Assembly: GCA_002749535.1 (NCBI GenBank) | Contig: MZZL01000408.1 | Coordinates: 2,372,631-2,436,630 of the forward strand | Direction: 5' to 3' | DNA: 64,000 bases | Origin: Apophysomyces variabilis | Lineage: Eukaryota > Mucoromycota > Mucoromycetes > Mucorales > Mucoraceae | Shown here: positions 54,081 through 64,000 of the stretch, piece after piece | Layout: the number at the start of each line of letters is the position of its first letter | How positions within the stretch are numbered: position 1 is the first letter of the stretch | The notes under the pieces: generated by a model | Databases searched by the model: none | Seen by the model: the letters and a program-made list of their open reading frames with translations, nothing else | What the model was told of the DNA's origin: nothing | Program-made: the position numbers and the translations under genes

Positions 54081-54424
54081 GAAAAAAAAATGTTCATACC
54101 GTTTTTTTCCGATCTTCGTGACCTGCATAACCTGTGGAACTCTCTCTTCTCTTTCTTTTCTCTCTATCTCTCCATGATCGTGTCAAGGATAGGAAGTTTC
54201 AGTGCTTTATTATGAATGAAGTAAAACATATTAAAGAACTATAGTTGCAAACAAATGAAAGTGTCCATGATACCTTCTTTTTTTCTTTTATATATAAACA
54301 GAGAGAGAAAGAGACAACAGTAGTCAAAAAAAAGGGGAAGGAAACCGGGGGCGGTTTTTGGGAATAGGTTACAAAAGGAAAATGTGTGTTTACGAGAGTC
54401 GGATGTGCAGTGGCGCCATTCTCT
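54081..54424. other. Spacer between convergent 3' ends
   Basis: 344 bp between the stop of the CUE/U-box gene and that of the 79-aa membrane protein. No gene is visible. Confidence 0.4.
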
Positions 54425-54826
54425 CTAGACACCTCCACCGCTTCGGCTAAACATCGTAAAGAAAAAAAAGTGGGATGAATATCTTTGTTTTGCCCCGCGT
54501 TGTACCCCGCATCATCGGGAAGTGGAGACCAACGTACCTAACATCTCTCAGACCAATGCCCTTATTTCGTTCTCTCCAATCCTGTCGAACTCGTTCCAAG
54601 GCCTCTGAATCATGAATGGGTTCACCGGAAGGAACGAATCGCAAGGGTTGGACTGTTACAGTTCTTGCTCTTGTGGATGCATAAGCTGTTGCTGCCAAGA
54701 TGGTTAAAGGCACAGTCCTACATCCGATCAAACGTTTTTATTTTAGAATGAGATATTATACTATCCATAGGATAATAATACTATGTACCAATATAAAGTG
54801 CTTCTGGCGGTGAGGGATTTAGGCAT
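54425..54826 (-). CDS. 79-aa single-pass membrane protein, probably mitochondrial
   Basis: A very small three-exon gene. Exon 1 starts at ATG 54826 (MPKSLTARSTLY). It is spliced over a short intron (acceptor GGATGTAG near 54713) to the hydrophobic segment TVPLTILAATAYASTRARTV, then TVQPLRFVPSGEPIHDSEAL, ERVRQDWRERNKGIGLRDV, and a last exon RSGGGV with stop at 54425-54427. The Arg/Ser N-terminus, single hydrophobic helix and charged tail resemble small subunits or assembly factors of mitochondrial inner-membrane complexes, but no family is recognised. The frame closes perfectly only with both introns removed, which supports the model. Confidence 0.68.
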
Positions 54827-55001
54827 GATGAAAAAGGAAAGAGAGAAAGAGTAGAAAGAAAAGGCGTTTGGATAAAAAACAGTGGCAACTGCCCATATTT
54901 ATTCAAAGTCCTCTGTCCATGCAACATGATCCGTGCCCTAGCCTATTTCCCTTCCGTCCCCATTCTATTCCTTTCCTTCCTCTCTTCTGTCTCTCTGAAG
55001 C

Positions 55002-56749
55002 ATGTCCCAGCAATCAAAAGAATGGATCAAGCAACGAATGACAGCACTGAAAAAGCAAGCAGGTTTCTCATTTAACCAAGACTTGTTTATATCCATCCTG
55101 CTCTGCCTGGCATCAGGGAAAGACAAACATCTCATTCTCACAGCACCTCCACAATGTATTCCCGAACTAGCCCATATGGCATCTCAGGTACACCAAGAAA
55201 AATAAAGAAAACTCTTCCAAATGACCACAATGCGCTCACGCATTCATGTCAGATCTGCCGATGTTTATTTGGATTCACGACTGCTCATCTAACCTGCCAT
55301 GCCAACCAAACACCGTCGGAATTGGTCCAAAGTCTATTCGCATCAACCCGCGATGAGTTCGAGTCAGACTATCGTAGCCACCAGCTAACTTCCAAGTCTA
55401 CATCTGATTCGCTGCGACCTCAGGATAGTTTAACTTATCGACAAAGCCGATCAACACAGACAGTGAACTCACATATCTCGTTATCATCTTCACATCTGGG
55501 TCAGCCAGCTAGTCGAAAGGTAACTGTGACAAGGCTTTATTGGCTTAATGGTGATTGACTTGGACTGCATTCTTTGTGTACCTGTGAAAAAAAGTTTACT
55601 CCTATATCGTTTGAAGAAGACCTCGACGAAACATTGAATCATTCTCACATATCACCTGTCAGTCCTGTTGATTTCACATTTTCCGTAAGAAGACGAGAAA
55701 GATCATTTTTAATTCCTCGCAATACTACAAGCTCTACTATATCAAAAGATGCTACGGATCCACAGCCGAAGAAAGATCGATCACGGTGGCCTGATCACGA
55801 TGAACATCTTAAACGAGCGGCTGGGACGAATCGGCTGGCACAATCGTTGATTATTCAACGATTAGATGAAGCAAACGAACCGATTCAGGCCGCACTACTT
55901 GAAGTATGCTCGTTTGGTCTAATGTAGCACAAAGCGCTTACCAACCTTCGCCTTCTTGGCATGCAGCTTATCATCACCAAGGAGCTAAGGATATCCAATG
56001 TCCGGTACAATATCCCCAAGCCTCACTTTCTTCTTATCGTCATTCTTCCACAAGACTATGATTGTCGTACTATTGCCACACCATTGGTAATTGGGAATGT
56101 TTCTTCGTGGGAAACGCAAAAACAACTCACGCAATCATCACATGATTGGCCTTTTTATAGCTTGACCGGTTCTTTGTTAGCTACAGCTTCGATGGAGATA
56201 TGATTCAGCACACAACCATGCGCTCCTCCTCTTCTGCTTCTGGACGTCGAGCGGCATGCATGAAAACTGAGGTTAGAAATCAAATTTGTTGTCAAGAAAG
56301 GACATAGTAAATTAATGTATTTTATGCAGGAGATCAAGTCACTTGCTGAACAGGCGACACGAGTTTATATTAGCATTGATGTCTCACGGTTCATTCGTGA
56401 TATTGTTGTTGGATTGCGTACCCATCCCCTGGTCCAGGGTGGACTGACAGCAAGGGCTTCGCAAGATCTAGTGAGTGTAACGAAGTAAGTGCAAAATGGG
56501 GTGTGTGCGTATGTGTATCAGTTACCCTGGAACCAAGAACACCCGATGCTCTTTAGGACGCTTGCCGCCATTTTTCGGCAAGATTACTTAACACCTGACC
56601 TTGTTTCGATTGCTGCAGAAAAGGTATTTGGGCACCGACTTCACGTGCTGGCACCTGACAGGGACCCAGAGGCCCCTGTCCATGAAGGAAGACGAACAGC
56701 CACGGATATCGTGTCTGAAGTTCTCCGGATTGTCTATGTACCGGCATAG
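55002..56749 (+). CDS. Fungal Mg-chelatase-like (ChlI-related, AAA+ derived) protein
   Basis: The ATG at 55002 (MSQQSKEWIKQRMTALKKQ) starts DLFISILLCLASGKDKHLIL, which corresponds to the family's degenerate AAA N-terminus. Exons continue: ICRCLFGFTTAHLTC, SELVQSLF; FTPISFEEDLDETLNHSH; DHDEHLKRAAGTNRLAQSLI, RLDEANEPIQAALLE; ALTNLRLLGMQLIITKELR, NIPKPHFLLIVILPQDYD; LDRFFVSYSFDGDM; ARVYISIDVSRFIRDIVVGL; and IFRQDYLTPDLVSIAAEKVF. The order matches fungal proteins annotated as magnesium chelatase, which have lost a clear Walker A and whose function is unknown. One anomaly: the frame meets a TAG at 55925-55927 inside a 24-nt GT...AG segment (55904-55927). It is either a mutation or an ultra-short intron. 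Otherwise intact. Confidence 0.75.
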
Positions 56750-57557
56750 TAGAAGCTATTCTATATACCGCTGCTGGCCAGCTGGCTTTTCCTTTAGACT
56801 CTGTTCAATATCCTGCATAAACTGTGTCACAGACCTGCCTATCTCTTCAATCACTCATTGTCAGTATTTGTCCTGTTGTAAGATGCGCAAGTCTGTCTGT
56901 TGTCCAAGATAGTTTGATTGGATGAAAAACTCAGCTGATTTTCTAACAATCTAGGATTTTTGATATGATAGGCTGCCCGTTTGTAATACCAGCAAAGGGG
57001 AAATTGACATTTGCCACTTTTGCTTCTTCTCTCCCATCCAATTGAGCTAGTATTCCATTATATAATGCAGAAAAGAGTTACTTGGACACTGATCTTAAGG
57101 TGTACTTTTTATCGCAGTTGTTTATAGTCGATCCATTTTAATTTCCCCGACTCGTAAACAATGGCATAAGAATCGACCAGTGGCGTATGCATAATCGATC
57201 GAAAACACGATCACACGTGCTGCTCAACTGTACAATATACTACCAATCAAGTTGATCAGGCCGATTTGACAGCCATCGGAGTGGGTTCACGCTGCTTTTC
57301 TTCTCATAGAAGATAATCATGATAGAGAGATCGCCTTTTGCCTTGTTACATTCGGAATTTCCTTATATGAATTGTTACGAGAAGTAAAAAAGCAAGGCAG
57401 CAGTGTGGCCGTGCGGTGAATTACCAAAAAAAAAAAAGAAAACTAAATTGTGGATAAATAGCACAAAAGAAAGGTCCATGACTTTACTCATGAGGTAGGG
57501 TTTATCTGGTTAAACTGTACAAAGGCATAGTATAAGAGGAGATCGTTCATGGTTTCA
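56750..57557. other. Intergenic spacer between convergent genes
   Basis: About 800 bp, AT-rich, with an A-run near 57426-57437. No gene recognised. Confidence 0.4.
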
Positions 57558-58779
57558 CTAGCTCGCCATAGAAAGTTTCGTGCTTAAAGCTTGAGCGAGA
57601 TTTTGGATGTCGTCATCGTCTTCACTATGATCATATTCATCTTCCTGAATATAAGATACTATCCGGGACATCGACTGAGCAAGACAATTGGTCATATCGG
57701 TACCTGGTAATCGGTCGTGTTAAACTCTTGTTTACCCATCATAACATGAATCATAACATACCGCAGTCAGCAGTGCTCGCCATGCCATAAGCCATCAAGG
57801 CCCACAAGAGGTGCATCACGTTCTTGGCAACGCCTCGATTGAAGCCCATACCGATCCCCACACCGCGACCCTCTCTAATCGGATTTCGATCTGTAAGTCT
57901 CCGATATACTTTCTGTTCTCTGGCAAAACTCACTCCTCCAGTCTTTCGGCACCCCATCGAATAAGTATCAGCGCATCAGACTTTTCTATAAACGGGCTAT
58001 CCTGATCCCGTCGCGCTAAGCTGTGCGTGACAGCATTGGTATAAACCACAATTCTCATCATGAGTTCCAGACTCATCATCAATAATTCCGAATACAGAGT
58101 ATTGCAGACGATCAAGGTATATTGATGGAAAACGGACGGCGTCATAGGCACTGGCATAAGAAATTCCGTCAAATGATCATGTTCAATGATAGTCTGACTA
58201 CTAGCATCGATGGAACAGGACAGGAAAGTGTTAAGAAGCCTGTTTTCAGATGAAATAAGAATAACAATCCATCTCTGTCCTTCCTAGTCATTTTCACGTT
58301 TTTTTTACCTGGTGGTCTCTAATAGGACACGACCATCGTTTTCATGCCAGAGGATTGATCTGCATAGGCGTAAAATATCCATATCATCTAGCAATGTCCG
58401 TCCTATTAGGTTCCAATGGCACGCCATGTTGGCTAATGCACCAACAGCCAATTCTCGTGTACGGTCCCGTTGTGTGGTAGTGATAATCTAGGGAATCGCC
58501 AAGGTCAGCCATGGTAACACCATGAATGGTTGATTCCATTCGCTTTACTTTCAGCAGCACTCGATGAAATTGTGTACTTCCAATTGTTTGAGCATATTCA
58601 GCCACGGTGCAGACATCCCAAGCAGCGCACAGTGTTCGTTCGAAAGGTGAATCATCATCGGGATCGCTTTCAGAGGGAATTTCATCCGTTGTTCCTTGAA
58701 TCACCCCATCTACAAGTTTTCTCATAATAGGGGAAACAATAATAGTGCTTTGATCTAGTTTGACATCGTCTCCAACCAT
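57558..58779 (-). CDS. SAAL1: SAAL1-like armadillo-repeat protein
   Basis: Homologue of serum amyloid A-like 1, a helical-repeat protein of poorly known role (the human protein is linked to cell proliferation). The ATG at 58779 (MVGDDVKLDQSTIIV) is followed by acidic DEIPSESDPDDDSPFE and by RTLCAAWDVCTVAEYAQTIG, which matches the family's cxxLWDLsxxxD block. Spliced exons continue ELAVGALANMACHWNLIGRT, LLDDMDILRLCRSILW, NDGRVLLETTR, LMPVPMTPSVFHQYTLIVC, SLELMMRIVVYTNAVTHSL, GVAKNVMHLLWALMAYGMAS and a final acidic exon ending LSTKLSMAS. Five or so introns. The GxLxNxAC signature is the main evidence. Confidence 0.78.
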
Positions 58780-59050
58780 GATGAGGAGAATAAAAGGAAG
58801 AAAAAATGTCACACACAATAAGTGCAGGAAAAGATTTCCATTAATTTGTCTGCTTAGAAACAGAATGTGTTAAAGAATTTGCGGATATTCCTTCTTAGTT
58901 ATTCTCTCTATTTCCTTACGATAGCTTCATTGGCATAGACCGGTCCAACCCCAAAACAACAGAAAAAAGTGCAGCTGATATATGCATGATATACTCTTCG
59001 AAGCATTGCAGAGTTTCACTACTCTATGCAGAAAGGACAATCAAAGCATA

Positions 59051-60494
59051 CTGTTAATTGAACAATTTTTTACGCTACTCTAAATAAATTTTGCCTCCAT
59101 GCAAGGATCAAGTTTGCGCTAAAAGGGATATAAATATGCGTCATTAGTAAGTGGATTATGCGGGAAATCTATTTTACTTACGTGAACTTGGTCCTTCCGT
59201 GGACACAAAATTCATTCGAGCAGCGTAAAAGAATGTTCATGGTTAGTAAATGGAAGGATAGCTTGAAATCCTTTTTTTTTTTTACTTGCCTCCGAAGGGT
59301 AATCCCACCCAAAGGTAGGGGCCGGCCCCGCACCTGTATCGGTGGGGGGCGAGAGAGAGACACGGCATCTGGGAGTGGCCGGTTAGAGTGTAACGCACTG
59401 CAGAGGACTTGAAGCGATGCAACACCTGGCGATGACTTGGAAGCAGAAGATAATGAATGACACTGTGCATAAACAGACAAGATTTCTTTTTCACTTACCA
59501 AGTGGAGTGCAGGGAGCTTCCTCACATAACCAAGGTGGTTCGGGACAGAGGTCATGCAGGCTAAAGGTTACAGAAGAGGGACATCAGTCATTCTGTACAT
59601 ATAATCAATACGAAGTACATACCGGGGATGTTTTGGATGACAGAGCCAAAGAATTGAAAGGTGTTGTCTCTTCGCTTTTCAATAGTACGTGATTACTAAA
59701 ACCAAAAATCACAGTCATGGATAAGAAAATCGATGGATGTCTTATGGATGACAACAATTCACAGATAAGACAACAAGTGTCCCAAGAGTAAATGGACTCA
59801 GTCTGACAGAAAGTCTGGAACAGAATGGAATATCTGTAGAGGAAATAAACCCTCTTCGTTCGTTTCTCTACGTCATTGATGCTATCATATCCGTTTCTGT
59901 CAGTTATGGTATTAGAAGCTGTCAGGGCAATGTACCCCAATTCCGGTTCTGCTCAATTGTATTGCCTTATATTCCACTTTTATTTTCCCTGAATGTAGCT
60001 ATGTTCTCCTTTTCTTCTATTATATCTTAAACTTTGTCTATTAGGTAATCACAAAAGATTGGATTGCCACGGAATGAACGCTTAGTATCTTGTCATAGAT
60101 ATTGTACCCATCCATACACCAGTCAAGGTTAAGCAGTTGGTCGAAGAAAGAGGATACAAATGTCTCTATCTTCCTCTCTATTCTCCCTTTCTCAACGAAA
60201 TAAGAGAGTTTTGGGTCAAAGTGAATGCTGGGGTAAGAAGGGAGTCCTTACAAGTTGATGATAACCTTCAAGAGCGTATTATTCAAGCAGCGCGAAAGGT
60301 AAAGCGCTCAGACTATCAAGGATGGATAAGACACGCTGAGAGCTTTTTCGTTAGATGCAAAAAATAGAGAACCGCTTCTTTAAATAAACTCGTCTTGCTG
60401 TGGTTTGAAATAAACTATCTCAGTAAATAGTGAACATGGACACGACTGTACGCAAAGAAGGGTAGAAACACGCAGACAAATAGGAAAAACACAG
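59051..60494 (+). mobile_element. Tc1/mariner-type element, copy 2 (decayed)
   Basis: A second copy of the element at 27288-28823, differing by scattered substitutions plus a missing 90-bp block. It is bounded by TA on both sides (59049-59050 and 60495-60496), with CTGT...ACAG ends, as for a Tc1/mariner insertion. The internal order is the same: T-run, GC-rich hairpins with GAGAGAG (59285-59360), a long non-coding middle and a transposase fragment. The high identity, including in non-coding parts, implies recent spread. Confidence 0.75.
60137..60367 (+). pseudogene. DDE transposase C-terminal fragment (copy 2)
   Basis: A 76-codon frame almost identical to the fragment in copy 1, but reading LYSPFLNEI where copy 1 has LYSPLLNEI. 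The Phe form is the usual family residue, so copy 1 carries the derived change. Includes the third acidic catalytic position (REFW) and GWIRHAESFF. Upstream transposase domains are not intact. Confidence 0.75.
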
Positions 60495-61666
60495 TAAATC
60501 CAATACTAGTCCTTCTTCACTCGCTTCGCTCCTTCCATTACAGCCGCGTGCGGCTGCAGGAAATGAATTTTTGGCGATTTCTAGCGTATGTTTACGGTAA
60601 CATAATATATTGCTAAAAATGAAGCCCTCATTTTATGTAAGATATCGAAGAGGTGTACGTAAGTGACTGATGTGATATGGTGTTGTGAAATAAAGATGCA
60701 CCAAGTAGGGTTAATAGTTTAAAACGCGAAAAACGATCTGGAGACATAAGAACGTAAATAAGCCACTATCTCTTGTGGGCAACAATTTCAGATAGGCAAA
60801 AGAAGAGCAGAATGAATGTTTGAAGCCTAGGTATCTGCCTCGTATAACATAGCTTCTGAACCTTGATCTTACGTTAAAAAATTACAGAGCGAATGACAAA
60901 GTTAGCATAGGAACGGTTACTTCTGTTGGCAATAGAATATGGAAAAACAGAGATAAGTCGGCATTTTTCACTGAAGGTACATGTCTCTGGGAACAAAGCA
61001 ATAGTTCTCCATATAAGGATCCTATCATTGAGCAATTTTGTCACATATAAAACGGATGGAGGTCAATTAGACAATATATTCAACTACTCATTGCACTTTT
61101 GCAAAGCACTTGACCCTTCTCATTACTGCTGAAGATTTTACACAATGCCTATTTAATGGTCTTCTTAATATTCTTCTACCCACTTATTGCAGCTCAACTT
61201 TCTTGACCTACATATAAAGATTGCACCCACCTACCAAATTGCTACTGAGAGCAACTCGACTCTTTGAGCCTTGTTGGAAAGCGTCAGATAACATCTAAGA
61301 CGAATCTATTCCTCTAATTCATTGCGGGCCGTACTCTTTTCTCCTAGCTAAAGACTTCTATATATCAACTGGATACTACTATGGTCGAACCAGCTTGCAA
61401 GAAACTGGTTGTAATACCGGCAAAACTTTTTTGCGCGCAAAAATTACTCGAAAATACAATAAACTTATAGAGAGATTTTTGCCACGTGCTTTAGGCTTGA
61501 CTTTATCAGTAAACGACATGCAATGGAGATTACTGCTTGAATGTGCCAGACCACATTCTTCCATATCATCCTAAGCCTATCATTCTTTCACTTAACAGAT
61601 CTAACTAAACGCGTGAAAAAGTAAGTTTATTTTTGCACACCGAATGGACACTGCGTGGGAGATGAA
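60495..61666. other. AT-rich spacer with a perfect GC palindrome
   Basis: Contains CAGCCGCGTGCGGCTG at 60541-60556 (7-bp arms, 2-nt loop), 47 bp from the end of mariner copy 2. The rest is AT-rich. The frame 60926-61132 has no known domain. Confidence 0.45.
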
Positions 61667-64000
61667 TCAAGGCAAGTTTTTATGATCAGACTGTTTTATA
61701 ATTGCTGCTAAGCGCTTATAATCAGCCAATAGCTCGGTAACATCACCTATCGTGAGCTCGTCCACCGATTTAATATCCAAAAACTTTTGGATCGGACCAT
61801 CAGCGCGCGACGTTTGCGTGGTACGATTGCCGTGTAACATTAACTTCGGTGAGACTCTTGTCATAAGCGATTGTACCGCATCAGCGGATGCTTGCAATGT
61901 GTTTTTGGAAACTGTAGGTTGCTAATAATTAGGTTGTTAGAATATGAAAACGCGGAAACCACTTTGCTACCCTTTGCGAATTGGCAGATGTCTCCAAAAG
62001 AGCAGAGCCAGCATTATTACTTGGGACACTTTTACCAGAATTTGACATGTCATTTCTTTCAGAGGCTTCCTGTCTTTGCTGATAATTTGTAGAGGCTTTC
62101 AATCTGCTGACTTCTCTCTCCAATGTCTCTCCTCCTAAACGCACTTTGCCTATCATCTCTTCCATCATAGAGGAATGGAAAATCCCATGCTTTCCTTGAT
62201 TTGGTGAGGTCTTCCCTGCTTTGCTCCTCGATGCCGGTGACCCTTCACCTTCTGTATTTCTTTGCCACAGGCGACCTAACCCGTCAAACATACGATACGA
62301 GTTATCGACAACGTCAGACATTAGCTTTAGTCCGCTGGATGGACTGTCTCGTAAACTGGAGCCAAATCTTATTCTGCTTGCTTCAGGAGAATTCCACTCA
62401 TTTAGATGACTATACGAATATCAACACTCAACAATATGAATCATTAATAATACGACATACACTCTATCGGCCGACAAACCAAGACCAGCTAAATTTGCCG
62501 TTTCAAGGAAAGACACGGCGGCCATCTAGAAAATATCGCTCGTCACAACTGTAATAGCGTAATGCTTCGGTTTTACCATATTTATTAAACAGTAATCGCT
62601 CTTTCCCTTGATCATAGATGGTCTGCGAAACCGGTGAATAAAGTTTAAGTTTGACAGTATATGTGGCGGGTTGGACTTCACGATTGTGAAGATCAGCAAC
62701 GGCAATAGAATATCAGCACCAGCAGCATCTGAACTTTCACTAGTCTGGTCTTCATTCGCCTTTACTGATGCTAAAACCTCTGCTGACTTTTCGTTAATCG
62801 TATCTAAGGTTGGATCAGGAGTCTCAGTCAATGGAAACTCGAGGTTGTCGGGAGACACAGGCTGCCTCTCCACTTTGGATGTCGGTTCAGTTGTAATCGA
62901 TGCTTCCTGGTCGTTTTTCTTCATGTGACTTCCTCCGTTTTGACCCTTCATAAACGATTTTTGAGGCAAAAGTCTTTTTTCTGGTGCCAATTCGCTACTT
63001 GTACTGATGTCGGAGGCAATTTTCTCTGTTTCATTCGTTTCGCTAATCACGGTAGTCTTTTCCAAACTTCCAACGGCATCTAGACATGTAGTCAATAGCA
63101 GCTTCAAAATATATGGTCATTAAGACTTACTTGCTATAACCTCATGAGTTTCAATCAGCGTCTCCAACTTCTCCTTTGGAGTAGTTATTGATATCAGTTT
63201 TTGTAATTGAAGCCCAGCGTTTTTGACAGCTTCATTGATGATATCAGCTTCAGTTGGATCATTTACAACAACACCCAGATGCGTCAAATTGAGATCGAGC
63301 AAGCTTAAAGCAGCTATCCGTGAAGCCAATGCTTCATCCGCAAGATATTCATGGCCATGTGTTTCTGCAAATAAGCTACGCATCGAATTGATTAATCGCT
63401 TCTGATTTTAGCACGTTTCTCACCAATCATAGAGCTTTGTACATATGTAGGATTCAATGCTATCCAGTTGATGCTCGATGTGGTTGGTATCTTGGTGGAT
63501 TTGACCTCTAATATCGTCTAAGAACTCACTAATAGCTCGACTTGCATTGTCAAGTGTCGTTGGCCGTTTTCTCCGAAATGTTTCGATAAAACTTATGGAA
63601 GACCGGGATCAATCATGAGGATATCTGATTGGAAAATCCCTGCTTACCCGTCTACCTCTTGTTGCATTGGAACCTCATGTGGCGACTCTGAACCAAGTTG
63701 TTGGCGAGAAGACACCCAATTCTCAATATCTGTTTTAGATATCGGCTTTTGTATCAGCATTGCAGTGAACGTCTTATCGGCACGTAGAGGTAGTTGAACA
63801 TGGCTTGCTAGGATGGTATAAGAAGGATGGTCTCCCATAATAGAGGAAGGATCCAGGCTGAAGTTGTCAAAAAGTGATCTACGCAAGGCATAAATTTCCT
63901 TATAGAGAAAAGGAGCGCATACTTCTTGTTGGCTGACTCCACAATCAATGACATTTCGCGGTCAGGCGAAAGAAGTCCGAACGCTACAAGGCGATCTCTG
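61667..64000 (-). CDS. VPS9-domain protein, putative Rab5-type GEF (5' end outside window)
   Basis: Guanine-nucleotide exchange factor type protein for Rab5/Ypt51 GTPases in endosomal traffic. The coding sequence enters from the right edge. It reads DFSLDPSS-like disordered exons, then the VPS9 helical bundle: QLDSIESYICTKLYD, EYLADEALASRIAALSLLDL, LTHLGVVVNDPTEADII, PKEKLETLIETHEVIAS. A Ser/Glu-rich insert (62720-63060) follows, then the catalytic segment GADILLPLLIFTIVKSNPPH, ILSNLNFIHRFRRP, KSDYCLINM and AAVSFLETANLAGLGLSAD. A C-terminal coiled, charged tail ends KQSDHKNLP at 61667. The conserved Asp and Tyr of VPS9 catalysis (GADILLP, SDYCL) are present. The insert between the bundle and catalytic helices is unusually long. 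Exons near 63900-64000 are uncertain. Confidence 0.82.

Overview
The window looks like nuclear DNA of a filamentous fungus, most likely an early-diverging Mucoromycota (Mucorales-type). Protein genes are cut by many short GT-AG introns of about 45-70 bp. The recognisable proteins are fungal housekeeping types: MSH6, Atg10, Thi80, a Gti1/Pac2 (WOPR) regulator, Rmd1/Sif2, a CENP-T histone-fold protein and a VPS9 Rab5 exchange factor. Long AT-rich spacers hold transposon debris. The genus is inferred, not proven. Gene models were spliced by eye, so exon edges are approximate.

Layout. 1-5.1 kb: the tail of an unknown + strand gene, FAHD1 (-), ribosomal protein P2 (-) and a FAF2/UBXD8-type UBX protein (+). 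5.2-9.8 kb: MSH6 (-), tail to tail with FAF2. 10.0-12.6 kb: a decayed Fanzor (eukaryotic TnpB/OrfB relative) (-). 13.6-13.8 kb: a solo LTR with a 5-bp target duplication. 14.5-16.8 kb: a decayed Crypton-type tyrosine recombinase (+) with its own TATA box and upstream direct repeats. 18.3-19.8 kb: a charged nuclear-type protein (+). 22.6-24.2 kb: a single-pass membrane protein (-). 24.2-29.1 kb: gene-poor, containing copy 1 of a Tc1/mariner-type element. 29.1-33.8 kb: four + strand genes (Rmd1-like, a secreted protein, ATG10, a Ser-rich protein). 35.7-40.8 kb: the WOPR regulator, thiamine pyrophosphokinase and an intronless orphan (all +). 41.0-42.9 kb: an MFS transporter (-). 44.6-47.1 kb: a second Fanzor fossil (+), carrying an 84-bp tandem duplication and a 188-bp TA-flanked MITE. 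47.3-51.1 kb: CENP-T and a Cys-cluster orphan (-). 51.5-56.7 kb: a CUE-like/U-box protein (+), a tiny membrane protein (-) and a fungal Mg-chelatase-like AAA protein (+). 57.6-58.8 kb: SAAL1-like (-). 59.05-60.5 kb: copy 2 of the mariner-type element, nearly identical to copy 1. 61.7 kb to the end: a VPS9-domain protein (-), truncated by the window edge.

The host genes are scattered housekeeping and regulatory loci, not a pathway cluster. The unusual content is the mobile-element record. Two independent Fanzor-type RNA-guided-nuclease fossils share an N-terminal zinc-knuckle-like motif and keep the three RuvC blocks. The Crypton relic's disabling lesions can be read one by one. Several non-autonomous elements have clear target-site duplications.
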